DNA from: Cannabis sativa | Lineage: Eukaryota; Streptophyta; Magnoliopsida; Rosales; Cannabaceae | NCBI RefSeq assembly: GCF_029168945.1 | Contig: NC_083607.1 | Coordinates: 39,355,257-39,419,256, forward strand | Direction of reading: 5' to 3' | Length of the DNA: 64,000 nt | Shown: positions 1-11,029 of the stretch, one piece after another | How the letters are laid out: the number at the start of each line of letters is the position of its first letter | Numbering within the stretch: position 1 is the first letter of the stretch | Translations under genes and position numbers: made by a program | Notes under the pieces: generated by a model | What the model was told of the DNA's origin: nothing | The model's database searches: none | What the model saw: only the letters and a program-made list of their open reading frames with translations

Positions 1-539
1 TTAATATTTAAGTTGATTTTCATCATCATACTTAAATATTTGAAACTTTTCTTATATATTTAATTAAATAGGAAAACTATATTTTTTGTTGTAAATTAAT
101 TTTATTAATTAATTTTGGGCCAACATTAAATTAGAATATTTTTTCCAGGATTAATTTTTTATTTTAACATGCATTTTCGAAAAATTGTATCCTTGAATAC
201 TTTAATTTTTCGAAATGCAATATATATTTATAAAAAAATAAATTTGAGTTGTAAATTAATTTAAATTAATTTTGTAACAACTTAAATTGAATATTTTTCT
301 AAATATTTATTGGAAATTATTACTAAGATGGAAATAATTCATATCCATCTAAGTAAAATTTATAAATATTAAATTAAAATTTATATTTAGAATTTTTCAT
401 TCTGAATTAGAAATTTTAATTAATAAATATATATATTTAAAATAAATAGATTAAATAAAGAGAATCAAAGAAAATACAACTCTCTTTAAATAATGAGCTT
501 TATTATTAAGATATTCGATCTCCATTGGGGGTTTTACAC

Positions 540-860
540 CGCGTTTGTTTTAGTGAGTAATCCTCCCTAATGGAGGAACGTTCATTAGCAATTTCGCACC
601 GTTTAACCTCGCATGATAAGTAGTTTGTAAGTGTTTTGTATGGTATGGATCACCCTAATGGTGGCGACCATACTTGACTTGCAAATTATGAAACAGTGGT
701 GGAAGCTCATAAGATAGAATTGCCTTGACTCTCGCCTAAACGGGACAACGCTGAATTCCAATCTTGATCGAATAAAAGGTTGCTAGAATGTTTAAAATTT
801 TAGATGAGCTGACAACTCTATTCAATGAATGGTAGCTTTGACTCTCGCCTAAACGGGACA
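540..860 (+). promoter_or_regulatory. C1 structured leader: hairpins and twin 20-nt repeats
   Basis: Directly visible are a hairpin TCCTCC-CTAAT-GGAGGA (561-577); a long stem-loop at 624-685 with arms TTTGTAAGT (624-632) and ACTTGCAAA (677-685), GTATGGT (638-644) and ACCATAC (667-673), and an apical CACC-CTAAT-GGTG; and two copies of GACTCTCGCCTAAACGGGAC at 727-746 and 840-859. All recur in the leaders of C2, C4 and C5. The function is unknown. A position ahead of gag suggests a cis-acting RNA role such as packaging, dimerisation or translation control; that is inference. Confidence 0.65.
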
Positions 861-999
861 CTGATATCAGTTTGTTGAAAACCTTGGAAATTATTTATGA
901 TTGTAAGTTTTAGTATTTTCACTTGTCATTCCTACTTGTTATATGTTTATAATTTCTGAATTGTGTATGAATTTATAATGAACCATGTTATTTTCTGTT

Positions 1000-3257
1000 A
1001 TTAAGTTGTAGTTTAATTTTGAATCTTCATTGTTGGTCTAACTTGGCTTGTTTATCTAATGAGATAAATCCCTAGTGGATTTCCACCATTAGACATACAT
1101 AATAGTGTTAGATCTCGAAAGATAAATATTGTATATGCGACATCTAGCTGTTCATCAATTGATGACACCTTAGACTAGTATTTTTACGATATGAAACAAG
1201 AAGATTGTATAAATAAGATTACTTGGACATTCGCTAATCAAAGCATCGTTGGATTCTTATTTTAAACGAAATTATCCTAATTCCTCTTAGATATCATTGG
1301 ATGAATGGTCTATAAATCATTTCATGTCATTATATTTTCTCTTAAGAAATTAAATGACGCATATGATTATAATCCCGAAATTCTATTCCCAATTGATTTA
1401 AATCCTCAATCTTAGAATTCTCCTACTTGTATGGGCAAATCTGACTTAGAGTTTAAATTTGTAGTGGTGGTCCAAGATAGAATTACTCATTATATTTGGT
1501 ATAAATTTAAGTCTTTGACTTTAATTTTAGATTCCAAATAGAAATTTTCTTATATTTCTAATTCCACAATACAATACAGTTACACTTTCTCAAGTGTTTA
1601 ATATCCATCTTCTATTAATGGATTCAAACTGTATGGAATATGAGTTAGGTATTCTGTGACCAGGATCCACTTGCACTATTCTAAGAATTCTTTTATGTAA
1701 CTAATCCTAAGTCATCAAAAGACATTACCACATATTTTTTTATCTATGGCATTTGTATCTTGTTCATAGTGGATTTGACAAGATCAATCTCTGCAAAGAG
1801 TTAATATGCCTATACCCACTGAAAGTAGTTCATCTCATTCGCAGATGGATGTACATTCAGGGGTGGATATGAGTTTTTCGTTGTATTCTTAAAACAAAAA
1901 CTCTAGATTATACCTTTTAGCAAGAAATTTGAAATGTTTAAAAATTTCATTAATTTCTAGCAATGGTTAAAACCATTAAGGTAAGTGGTTAAAGATCTTG
2001 CGAGCTGATAGGGGTGGAAAAATAGTTAGTAGATATGCAGTTCAAAGATCATTAATTTGATTTTTGAATTATATCCAAACTTACCTCCCCAGAAATTTCG
2101 AGTTTCATGTTGATGATTAGTTACTAGTCGTTGCCTAATTCCTTCTATGGTAATACAATTTCAGAATGATGTAATGGTTGTCTACTTAATGTAAATCATT
2201 ACTAGATTCATGGATGACCTAATCAAAATCTTAAGAAAAGCTAGAACGGTTAACCATGGTTTGTTAGCTATTCTAAGTGATTAGGGGTGGACCATCCCAT
2301 TGTCAATAGATAAGAAAGTGTTTGTTCAAACAAATACTACTTTTCTAAGATAATGACTAAGCCTGAAAACAAGTAGCAAATAAAGGAGATATTTTTCTTG
2401 ATTCCAAAAGTGTTCTATCATCTTATATAACATATAATGATCCCACTGCCTCTGTTGTCTTGTCACAACCGAAGAGATCAATACCATTTAGTTTTCTTAG
2501 ACATAATTCACGGTACCTTGTCGTAGTGGGAGACTTTCTAGGAACTCACCTTTTTGGGAGACACTAGTGATTAAAATCCATTGTGAGTTTAAAGAAGTAA
2601 TGGATTGTCAAGATAAGAAACTAAGAAGAAAGCCAATAGAACTATGGTTTAATCCATTCACATGGAGTAACCTAAAGTTTTCTATTACAAGGACATAAAA
2701 GGAAATTTTCGTTTATAAGTCTATTCAATGGACTTAACAAACTTCATGTTCCTAGTATTATAAGTTTGAGTTTATCTAAACCTATGGCTTGTGGTACACC
2801 TAGTAATTACTTACTCTAATGCAAGCAACTTACTTTAGTAAGATGCTGAAGCATTTTCTTTCTAATGGCAATCTATAGAAGCTTCTCGACTTCTAGGCAT
2901 AGATTTTATTTATCTAAGGAAAAGTCTTAACTATTCTAGAATAGATAAAGCCATGAAAGAATTTCTTAAATCAACAGTGAGAGGTCTTAGATTTTCTTTT
3001 GTATGCCTTAGACCAGACACCTGCTGTTGAGTGGGAGTAATGAGTAGGTATCAGATTAATCCAGGAGAAGAACATTGGAACACAATTAAGTAAATCCTAA
3101 GATTAAGAAGAGGAACTATTTGTTAGTCTATAAGGGTGTGTTTAAAACTCTTAGACTACACCATATCAGATTTCGAAATTTGCCTTTGTGCTAGTAAATC
3201 TTTCTGATAAGATGGTGATTACTCTGGGGGTGGAATAGTGATTTTGGAGAAGATGGT
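1000..3257 (+). pseudogene. C1 gag-pol relic
   Basis: No reading frame survives, but short stretches align with the C5 polyprotein. The integrase segment around 1990-2030 keeps the KILR-DRGG region, a conserved AGGGGTGGA lies at 2283-2291, and the reverse transcriptase/RNase H region around 3005-3065 resembles C5 34915-34985. Shared lesions with C2 include GTGATTAG replacing AGAGACTAG near 2278 and the TTGAGTGGGAG form near 3025. No gag zinc knuckle is visible. It cannot encode proteins and depended on other elements for movement if it moved in this state. Confidence 0.7.
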
Positions 3258-4730
3258 GATATCTATTCAAGTCAATATCCCCTAGTTGATCGTAGATCAA
3301 ATGTTCTTAATCCTGTTATGATTAGGCCCAATCTTGAAAAGCTATTCGTGTTCTTTGATTTGTTAGTTAAGCCTACTTTTAGGCCAGGGTGATACATACA
3401 TTTTGGGAACACGGTAGTGCAATTGAGTGGGAGCGCTAGCATAAACATGGAATCTATAGCTTCTATCTGGCGAATAGTAAGCAAAGGATGATCTCCTTCG
3501 AGCTTGACCAAACGAACATAAATGGTGGAGTACAAATATCATTTATACGGGGTCAAGTGTTTTAAGGAATAAATACATTGTAGGGTGTAACGGTAATTTA
3601 ATCCCTTTACAGTGTAGATCATTCTTATAGAGGATCAATGATCACATTAGGATTATAACAATGGATAACTAATGATGTGTCTATATGGTGGAACATATAG
3701 AGCATTCGATATAACTGAGAGTGCAATTCTAAGTTCTATGCGTGGATTCAACGAAGGATTAATAAGTTAGTGAATTTTAGTAATAAATTCTTGATCTACT
3801 TATTGGAAACTCGGTTATATAGACCCATGGTCCCCGCACTAGTTGAGATAATATTGCTTGTAAGACTCATATAATTTGTTTTGATAAATCATTTATAATT
3901 CTCAAATTAGACAATGTCTATTTGTGAATTTTTCACTAAGTAAGGGCGAAATTGTAAAGAAAGAGTTTTAGGGGCATATTTGTTAATTATGCTACTTTGT
4001 ATGGTTCAATTAATAAATATGATAAATGACAATATTATTTAATAATTATTTATAGTTATTAAATAGTTAGAATTGGCATTTAAATGGTTGAATAAGAAAA
4101 TTGGCGTTTTTGAGAAAATCAGATGCAGAAAAGGTAAAACTGCAAAATTGCAAAAAGTGAGGCCCAAATCCACTAGTATAGGGTCGGCCACTTTTGTAGG
4201 AAATTTAATCTGATATTTTCATTATTTTAATGCCAAATAATTCAAACCTAACCCTAGTGGAATGCTATAAATAGATAGTGAAAGCTTCCGAAAAATTACA
4301 CTTTTCTTCTGACACTTCTGATTCAGAAAAAACTGAGCCTCTTTCTCTCCCTATCTTTAGCCGCCACTTCCCTCTTCTTTTCTTCTTCAATATTTTGAAA
4401 TTCTTAGTTGGAGAATAGTGCCCACACACAGCAAGTGATACCTCAATCATAGCGAGGAAGATCGTGAAGAAAGACTTTCAGCAAGAAGGAGTTTCAGCAT
4501 CAAAGATTCAGAGAAAGAGATCCAGGTTCTGATATTGATAATGCTCTGCTACAGAAAGGAATCAAGGGCTAGATATCTGAATGGAAGGAGTTATATTATT
4601 CCGTGCACCCAATGTAAGGTTTCCTGAACTTTATATGTGTTTATTTCATCGTTTTAGAAAGTTCATATTTAGGGTGTTAATCAACATACTTGTGAGTAGA
4701 TCTAAGATCCTGGTAAAATAATTTCCAACA
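3258..4730 (+). repeat. C1 3' LTR, 5'-truncated
   Basis: The sequence aligns with the 3' three quarters of the other Copia LTRs and ends in ATTTCCAACA at 4730. The beginning (TGTTGGGTTTTATGCCC in relatives) is missing, because the internal region joins the LTR interior at about 3258. The 3' end abuts a minus-strand gypsy protease fragment at 4731, so C1 apparently inserted into that gene. The matching left flank lies outside the window. Confidence 0.8.
4266..4273 (+). promoter_or_regulatory. LTR TATA box
   Basis: TATAAATA at the position where all related LTRs here have it (25167, 36999, 45664, 63123). It is the likely core promoter of the element's genomic RNA. Confidence 0.6.
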
Positions 4731-4982
4731 CTTCATACATAAATGTTGAATGGAAGTCACGGTGCCAAAGTCAACTAGAGTTAGTCAGCATAGTATGGCA
4801 TTATAAGCTGTAAGATAGTCAACTACCATGAAGGTTGAATGTTTGAATGCACTCCCTTTGTTATCTCCCTTGAGGATGATTGGCACTTGGATTTTACCCA
4901 TGGGCATTAGGGCATCAATGTTGAAACCTTGCAACTAGATAGGACATGGAGTTAAATCTGCTTTAGTATGTCCAATCTCTTG
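4731..4982 (-). pseudogene. Ty3/gypsy (Tat-like) retropepsin, C-terminal part
   Basis: Read on the minus strand from 4982, this stretch gives a retropepsin C-terminal half, with ADLTPCP, then MPMGKIQVPI, then VVDYLTAYNAIL, the form seen in gypsy elements where VVD..SAYNAILGRP precedes the reverse transcriptase. There are two in-frame stops. The upstream half of the same protease, with the catalytic LIDN region, lies at 41206-41260 on the same strand, and the two halves join between FAFK and EIGH. The gene was therefore split by the 4983-41205 insertion. Tat-type assignment is by motif style; gypsy protease is the firmer call. Confidence 0.75.
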
Positions 4983-5914
4983 TGTTTACCGAGTAATTCA
5001 ACAACTAAATATTTTTAGAGCTTAAGAAAGTAATAATGAAGTACATAGCAAAATAATAAATAAGAGATTTTATGTGGTTCAGGTGTTAATTATTCTTAGT
5101 CCACGAGTCCATTTAGTAGGCTCTTTGGCTGGAAACTGTTTATACAAATAAAGATATAATGGACTAGAATTCCTTTCCCCCGTGTTCCTCTTGGAGAAGA
5201 GGAAGCTTAGTAGGAATATTCTGGAGTTCATAGTAGGGTTACAAAAATGTGTTTGTTTGGGATGATCAAGAATGGGTCTTTTTTTCAAAGGAGAAGGTCA
5301 TCGTATTATGTTTTTTTAGGGTATTTATAGGCCAACTTCTTTGCATGTTCTACCTTGGATGGATCATCGTTGGGGTAAAATTTGACCGTTGGATTGGTAG
5401 GTGGCATATTTCCCATATGGCATTTAAGGGCGGCATATCATACGAGTTGGGCCTCAAATGCGTGTCACCTCAGGGCTTCTCCTAATTGAATTTCCCTTTA
5501 TCCCTAGTCGTTGGATCATTTGCTCAAGTACACAAGGACACGCATGCTATGTATAATAGCATATCGTGCGAGAGAATCTCACTAGATCTATAGGCTGACA
5601 CGTTTAGGTGAGGCTTCCATAGGCCAAAGGGGTAGCCCGATTTAGTGTGTCTTGAAATGTATTGGCCCTTCTGTGAAAACCCATGCTTGTTGTGGGAGTC
5701 GATGGATTTAGTTCCTGGAATAGGGGGACACCTTGGCTCAAAGATACCCTCCGTGTAGCTGGAAGTCGGGGAACTCACCTTTACGGAGACTTTTCTCGCA
5801 AATTTGGTGCCTTTGTCTTCCCGAAGCATCAGTCGGGATAGTTTGGCAGCTAATGAATCCTTGGCTTTTCTTGATTAAAATCCAAGTGTCATGCTTACAA
5901 AAATGCGGATAACA
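4983..5914 (-). repeat. LTR of the array-bearing element (3' LTR in minus orientation)
   Basis: 932 bp, roughly 85% identical by eye to 40253-41205 along its whole length. Similarity starts at TGTTTACC and stops at GATAACA in both copies, and the outer flanks belong to a different, interrupted gene. The divergence marks this as one of the older insertions in the window. The small open frames within it are not supported as genes. Confidence 0.75.
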
Positions 5915-6439
5915 TTTACCCCGTAAATGAGTTGGGAATTTCGGAGTCAAATTCTTGGTCATTTTCTTGGAGCCTAACTTGTGTCCTTTTATAGTTCTTA
6001 TGGAGGAGGTTTGAGTGTGGTTCTCTCTTTCTCAAGGAAGCATACTGTTTTTACAAGCCATGCCCTCCCTTTCAATGATTACTTGGAGGGGAGTCTCTTA
6101 AAAGCGTAATTGGCCACTTTTTAGTTTCCTTGAGAAAAAATCGTGGGTTGGTGGGCGAGAACCCAATTGTATAGCTGGCCCCAATTGATCCCTCCATGAT
6201 ACAGATCCCATAAGGGAATGCATAGGCTTTTAAGGCATGGCAGGCTTCTGGTTTCCCGGAAGAAAAGCTGGGCCTGCACCTTTCCACAGTCAATTCTCAC
6301 ACACTGAGGTCCGTGTTTGTAAGCAAAAGTCGTGCTAAATTTCGTGATGGAAAACTTTCAGCTCTCACCTAGGAAAGGCTAAAGTGCACGAGAGATCTGG
6401 ACACTGACTTCGCTTGCAAAATATAGAGGGGTAAAACAT
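5915..6439 (-). other. Internal region between 3' LTR and array
   Basis: Next to the LTR, the minus strand reads CGGGGTAAA, a plausible polypurine tract. The remaining roughly 500 bp has no sustained frame that I recognise. From about 6365 the sequence begins to resemble the array monomer. Best read as the 3' untranslated region of the element. Confidence 0.5.
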
Positions 6440-6780
6440 TACACGGTGCAGGAGAGTCATGTTGAATTTTTATGAGGCAAGCTTCGGCTTCCATAAAGGA
6501 AGGCAAAAGTTGCATAAAAACTCAAGCTTAGACTTCGCTTGCAAGACATATTTCAAGTAGAGTAAGACATATTTCAAGCAGTCCTTACATTCCAGAAGAA
6601 GGATTGAAGACGTGCCATACCCCCAGTGATCTTTCTTGCAAGAAAAACATCGTGCATGAGAGAGTCAAGTCGAATTTTTATGAGGCCAGCTTCAGCTTCG
6701 GCAAAGGAAGGATAAAATTTCATAAAAATTCAAGCTTAGACTTTGCCTAAAAAGATCAAAAGGAGAAAGCACCATATTGG
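6440..6780 (-). repeat. 219-bp tandem array, segment 1
   Basis: About one and a half monomers, with the landmark TTTTTATGAGGCAAGCTT, the GTGATCTTTCTTGCA block and CTTCAAGCAGTCCTT. It ends at the ATTGG target site of the solo LTR and resumes after it. Confidence 0.85.
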
Positions 6781-8672
6781 TGTTGGAAATATTTTACCAG
6801 GATTTTAGATCTACTCACAAGTATGTTTATTAACATCCTAAATAAGAACTTTCTAAAACGATAAATTAAACACATATAAAGTTTAAGAAACCTTACATTG
6901 GGTGCAGCGGAATTAAATGACTCCTTCCGTTCAGATCTCTAACCCTTGAATCCTTTACGTAGCGAGTATTATCAAGATCTGAACCTGGATCTCTTTCTCT
7001 GAATCCTTGATGCTGAATCTCCTTTGCTGATGATCTTTCTTCACGATCTTCCTCACTATGATTGAGGTATTGCTTGCTGTGTGTGGGCACTACTCTAATC
7101 ACTAAGGTAGGTTCGAAATATGAAGGAAGAAGAGAGAGAGAGAGTGGCGGCTAGAGAGATAGGAGGCTCAGGTTTTTCTGATTCAGAAAGTGTGAAGTGT
7201 TATTTTCTTGAAGCCTTCACTATCTATTTATAGCATTCCACTAGGGTTAGGTTTGAATTATTTGGCATTTAAATAATGAAAATATCAACTTAAAAAGCCT
7301 ACAAAGGTGGCCAGTCATGGCTTAGTGGACTGGGCCTTGCTTTTTGTAATTTTGCAATTTTAACACTTTTTGTATCTGATTTTCTCAAAAATGCCAATAT
7401 CCTAATTCAACCATTTAAATGCCAATTCTAACTATTTAATAACTATAAATAATTATTAAATAATATTGTCATTTATCATATTTATTAATTGAACCATACA
7501 AAGTATCATAATTAACAAATATGCCCCTATTAACTCTTTCTTTACAATTTCTCCCTTACTTAGTGAAAATTTCACAAATAGACATAGTCTAATTTGTGAA
7601 TTATAATTGATTAATCAAAACCAATTACACGAGTCTTACAAACAATATTATCTCAACTAGTGCGGAGACCATGGGTCTATATAACCAAGCTTCCAATAAG
7701 TAGATCAAGAATTTAGCACTAAAATTCACTAACTTATTAATTCTTCGTTGAATCCACGCATAGAACTTAGAATTGCACTCTCAGTATATAGAATGCTCTA
7801 TATGTTCCACCATATAGACACATCATTAGTTATCCATTGTTATAATCCTAATTTGATCAATGATCCTCTATATGAATGATCTACACTGTAAAGGGATTAG
7901 ATTACCGTAACACCCTACTATGTATTTTATCCTTAAAACACTTGACCCCGTATAAATGATATTTCAACTTATGTGAAATGAGATCTCCACCATTTATTTT
8001 CGTTTGGTCAAGCTCGAAGGAGATCATCCTTTGCTTACTATTCGCCAGATAAAAGCTATAGATTCCATGTTTATGCTAGCGCTCCCACTCAATTGCACTA
8101 CCGTGTTCCCAAAAAGTACGTATCACCCTGACCTAAAAGTAGGCTTAACTAACAATTCAAGGAACACGAATAGCCTCTTGAGATTGAGCCTAATCATAAC
8201 AGGATTAAGATCATTTGATCTAGGATCAACTTGGCGATATTGACTTGAATAGATTTTACGGTAATTTTAATTAAATCTAAGTCAAAGTTCAATATCGGTC
8301 CCTTCCGATGCATACTCCATGCATCCAACCTGAGCTTTACTTTAACCAATGTTCTGGAAAGAACATAGTATTTCTCCAAATACAAGTAAACTCTTGTTGT
8401 AGATTATCATATCAGTAAAACCATGTGTCTGATAAATCTAGGAAACTTTATTCACATAGTCATGTTTACTTTCCAATGTGATGATAGCACAATAAACATG
8501 ATCAAGTATGTGAAAAGGGTTTAAGATGAATTTATAAATCAAATAGACAAGCAATTGATAAAGTGATCCAAAACATACACAAATGAATGAAAAATACTTC
8601 TGTTTCTTTATTGATGTTGAATAAAATAGATTACTTTGAAATGGAGTTTTATTTAGGGCATAAAACCTAACA
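6781..8672 (-). mobile_element. Solo Copia LTR
   Basis: 1892 bp from TGTTGGAAAT to CCTAACA, in minus orientation, flanked by a perfect 5-bp target duplication ATTGG (6776-6780 and 8673-8677). No internal region is attached. Such solo LTRs arise by recombination between the two LTRs of one element. The TATA box reads on the minus strand at 7225-7232. Confidence 0.93.
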
Positions 8673-9104
8673 ATTGGAGTAAGACAGACTTCAAGCAGTC
8701 CTTCTATTCAGGGAAGGTGGGTTGAAGATGTGCCATGCCCCAGTGATATATCTTGGACGAAAAACATCACGCATGAGAGAGTCACGTTGAATATTTAAGA
8801 GGCAAGGTTCGGCTTCCACGAAGGAAGGCTAAAGTTGCATAAAAAATCAAGCATAGACTTCGCTCGAAAAGATCAAAAGGAGAAAGCAACACAAAGAGTA
8901 AGAAAGACTTCAAGCAGTCCTCCCATTTTGGGAAGGAGGGTTGAAGACGTGCCATACCCCCAGTGATCTTTCTTGCACAAAAACATCGTCCATAGAAGAG
9001 TCACGTTATATTTTTATGAGGCAAGCTTTGGTTTCTACAAAGGAAGGCTGAAGTTGCATAAAATTCAAGCTTAGATTTCGCTTGAAAAGATTAAAAGGAT
9101 AAAG
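8673..9104 (-). repeat. 219-bp tandem array, segment 2
   Basis: About two monomers between the solo LTR and C2. The sequence continues segment 1 across the ATTGG site and continues into segment 3 across the TAAAG site. Confidence 0.87.
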
Positions 9105-11013
9105 TGTTGGAAATTATTTTACCAGGATCTAGATTTACTAACAAGTATGTTGGATTAACAACCTAATATGAATTCTAAAACAATGAAAATAAACACATAT
9201 AAAGTTAGAAAACCTTACAGTGGGTGCAGCGGAATAATATGACTCCTTCCGTTCAGATCTCTAGCCCTTGATTCCTTTCTGTAGCAGAGCATCACCAAGA
9301 TCTAAACCTGGATCTTCTTTTCTCCTTCTTTGATGCAGAAATTCCATAGTCTTCCATACTATGATTGAGATACCACTTGATGTGTGTGGGCACTACTCAT
9401 CTCACAAGGATTTCGAAAATTCTCTCTATTTTTCTCTCTCAATTTCGTGGCTTATAGCATGCAAGAGAAGAGACACAAAGGTTGCTTTATATAGGGAGAA
9501 GGGAGAGCACAACTTTCCAAATAAAACAGTTTCCTCTTTTACTGTGTAATTGATTAACTGCCTTATTTAGTGTGATTCACCACTTTCCTATTATAGCTAG
9601 GCTTTGATTAGCAATTACATGACAATTAAAAAATAAAAATAATAATTGGGAAACACAAAGGGAGTGCTCGGCCATAGAGGGAAATGGGCCTCACTTGGAT
9701 TTTGCAGTTTCCTCAATTTTATTTCTATTTCTCCAAAAATGCCATTTTTCCAATTCTAATCATTTAAATGCCAAAACTAATCATTTAATAACTAAAATAG
9801 ATTATTAAATAATATTGTCATTTAAAATAATTATTAATTAGACATACAAAGTCTCTTAATTAATAATTAAACCTAGAAACCCTTTTCTTTACGATTTCAT
9901 CCTTAAACTGTGAGAATTCATAAAGTAGACATAGTCTAACTTTTAGAATTATAATTGATTAATTAAAATCAATTAACTGAGTCTTACAAGCAGTATGGCC
10001 TCAACTAGTATGGGGACCATGGGTCTATATAACCGAGCTTCCAATAAGTCGAACCGAATTTACCAAGTAAATTCCCTAACTTATTAATTCCTCATTGAAT
10101 CCACACTTAGAACTTGGAATTGCACTCTCAGTCATATAGAAACGCTCTATATGTTCCACGATATAGACACGTCATTAGTTATCCATTGTTATAACCCTAA
10201 TGTGATCAATGATCCTCTATATAGATGATTTACACTGTACAGGATTAAATTACCGTAACACCCTACAATGTATTTTATCCTTAAAACACTTAACCCTGTA
10301 TAAATGATATTTCACCTAAGTGAAATGAGATCTCCACCATTTATGTTCGTTGGTTAAGCTCGAAGGAAATCATCTTTTACTTCTATTTGCCAAATAGAAG
10401 CTATAGATTCCATATTTATGTTAGCGCTCCCCCACTCAATTACATTACCGTGTTCCCAAAATGTACGTATCACCCTGATACAAAACTAGGCTTAACTAAC
10501 AAATCAAAGAACACGAATAACACTCTTGAGATTGAGCCTAACCATATCAGGATTTCGATCATGTGATCTATTCAACAGTTGATATTGAATTGAATAGATA
10601 TTACGGTAAGTTTCAAAATCTAATTCAAAGTTCAATATCGGTCCATTCCAATGTATACTCCATACATCCGATACTGGTAAACTTTGCCAATGTCCTGGAA
10701 AGGACATAACACTTTTCCAAGGTGTAAGAATACCTATCGCTGATTATACCATGTCAGTCTAAATCCAGTGTTCTGACAAATCAGGGAATCAACTTTTGAA
10801 CATATAATAAAGATTATATTCCACTGTGCTGACAACACTATAATCTTTAACCAACTCATATGTTCTGGACTTAAAAAGAATTCTTACATTATATACATAT
10901 AATCATGAAATAAATTATGTGAACCATGAAACATAAAATGTTATTTCTGATCTTTATTAATGAGTAAATCTGATTATATGAAATGAGTTTTATTTAGGGC
11001 ATAAAACCCAACA
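9105..11013 (-). repeat. C2 3' LTR
   Basis: Bounded by TGTTGG and CCCAACA. A minus-strand TATA-like box lies at 9486-9493. Short open frames here (for example 9361-9549) recur in the other LTR and are not genes. Confidence 0.93.
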
Positions 11014-11028
11014 AACTCCCACTTGCAC
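11014..11028 (-). promoter_or_regulatory. C2 polypurine tract
   Basis: Immediately inside the 3' LTR the minus strand reads GTGCAAGTGGGAGTT, identical to the tract before the 3' LTRs of C4 and C5. It primes plus-strand DNA synthesis in this class of element. Confidence 0.75.
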
Positions 11029-11029
11029 T

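Larger units (their letters stand above)
1..3257 (+). mobile_element. Copia element C1: leader and degenerate internal region (5' part outside window)
   Basis: This is the internal region of a Ty1/copia element cut by the left edge of the window. Bases 1-480 are AT-rich leader without coding signal. Bases 480-870 match the structured leaders of C2, C4 and C5. From about 1000 the sequence is a decayed gag-pol remnant running straight into a truncated 3' LTR at about 3258. The junction joins the RNase H motif region (GGGGGTGGA at 3226-3234) to the LTR interior, so the end of pol, the polypurine tract and roughly the first 400 bp of the LTR are missing. The same scrambled pol occurs in C2 on the other strand, so much of the damage predates this copy. 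Confidence 0.8.

Noticed and set aside
4983..5914. Two independent solo LTRs at 4983-5914 and 40253-41205
   Set aside because: The outer flanks form one interrupted protease, and neither copy has matching short duplications on both of its own sides.
5079..5962. Protein-coding frames in the array-element LTR
   Set aside because: The other LTR copy at 40253-41205 does not keep the same frames. The region has LTR features only.
9361..9549. 62-codon frame in C2 LTRs (also at 17360-17548) as a conserved small protein
   Set aside because: The two copies are identical by LTR duplication, not by selection. A related LTR (7081-7150) does not keep the frame.
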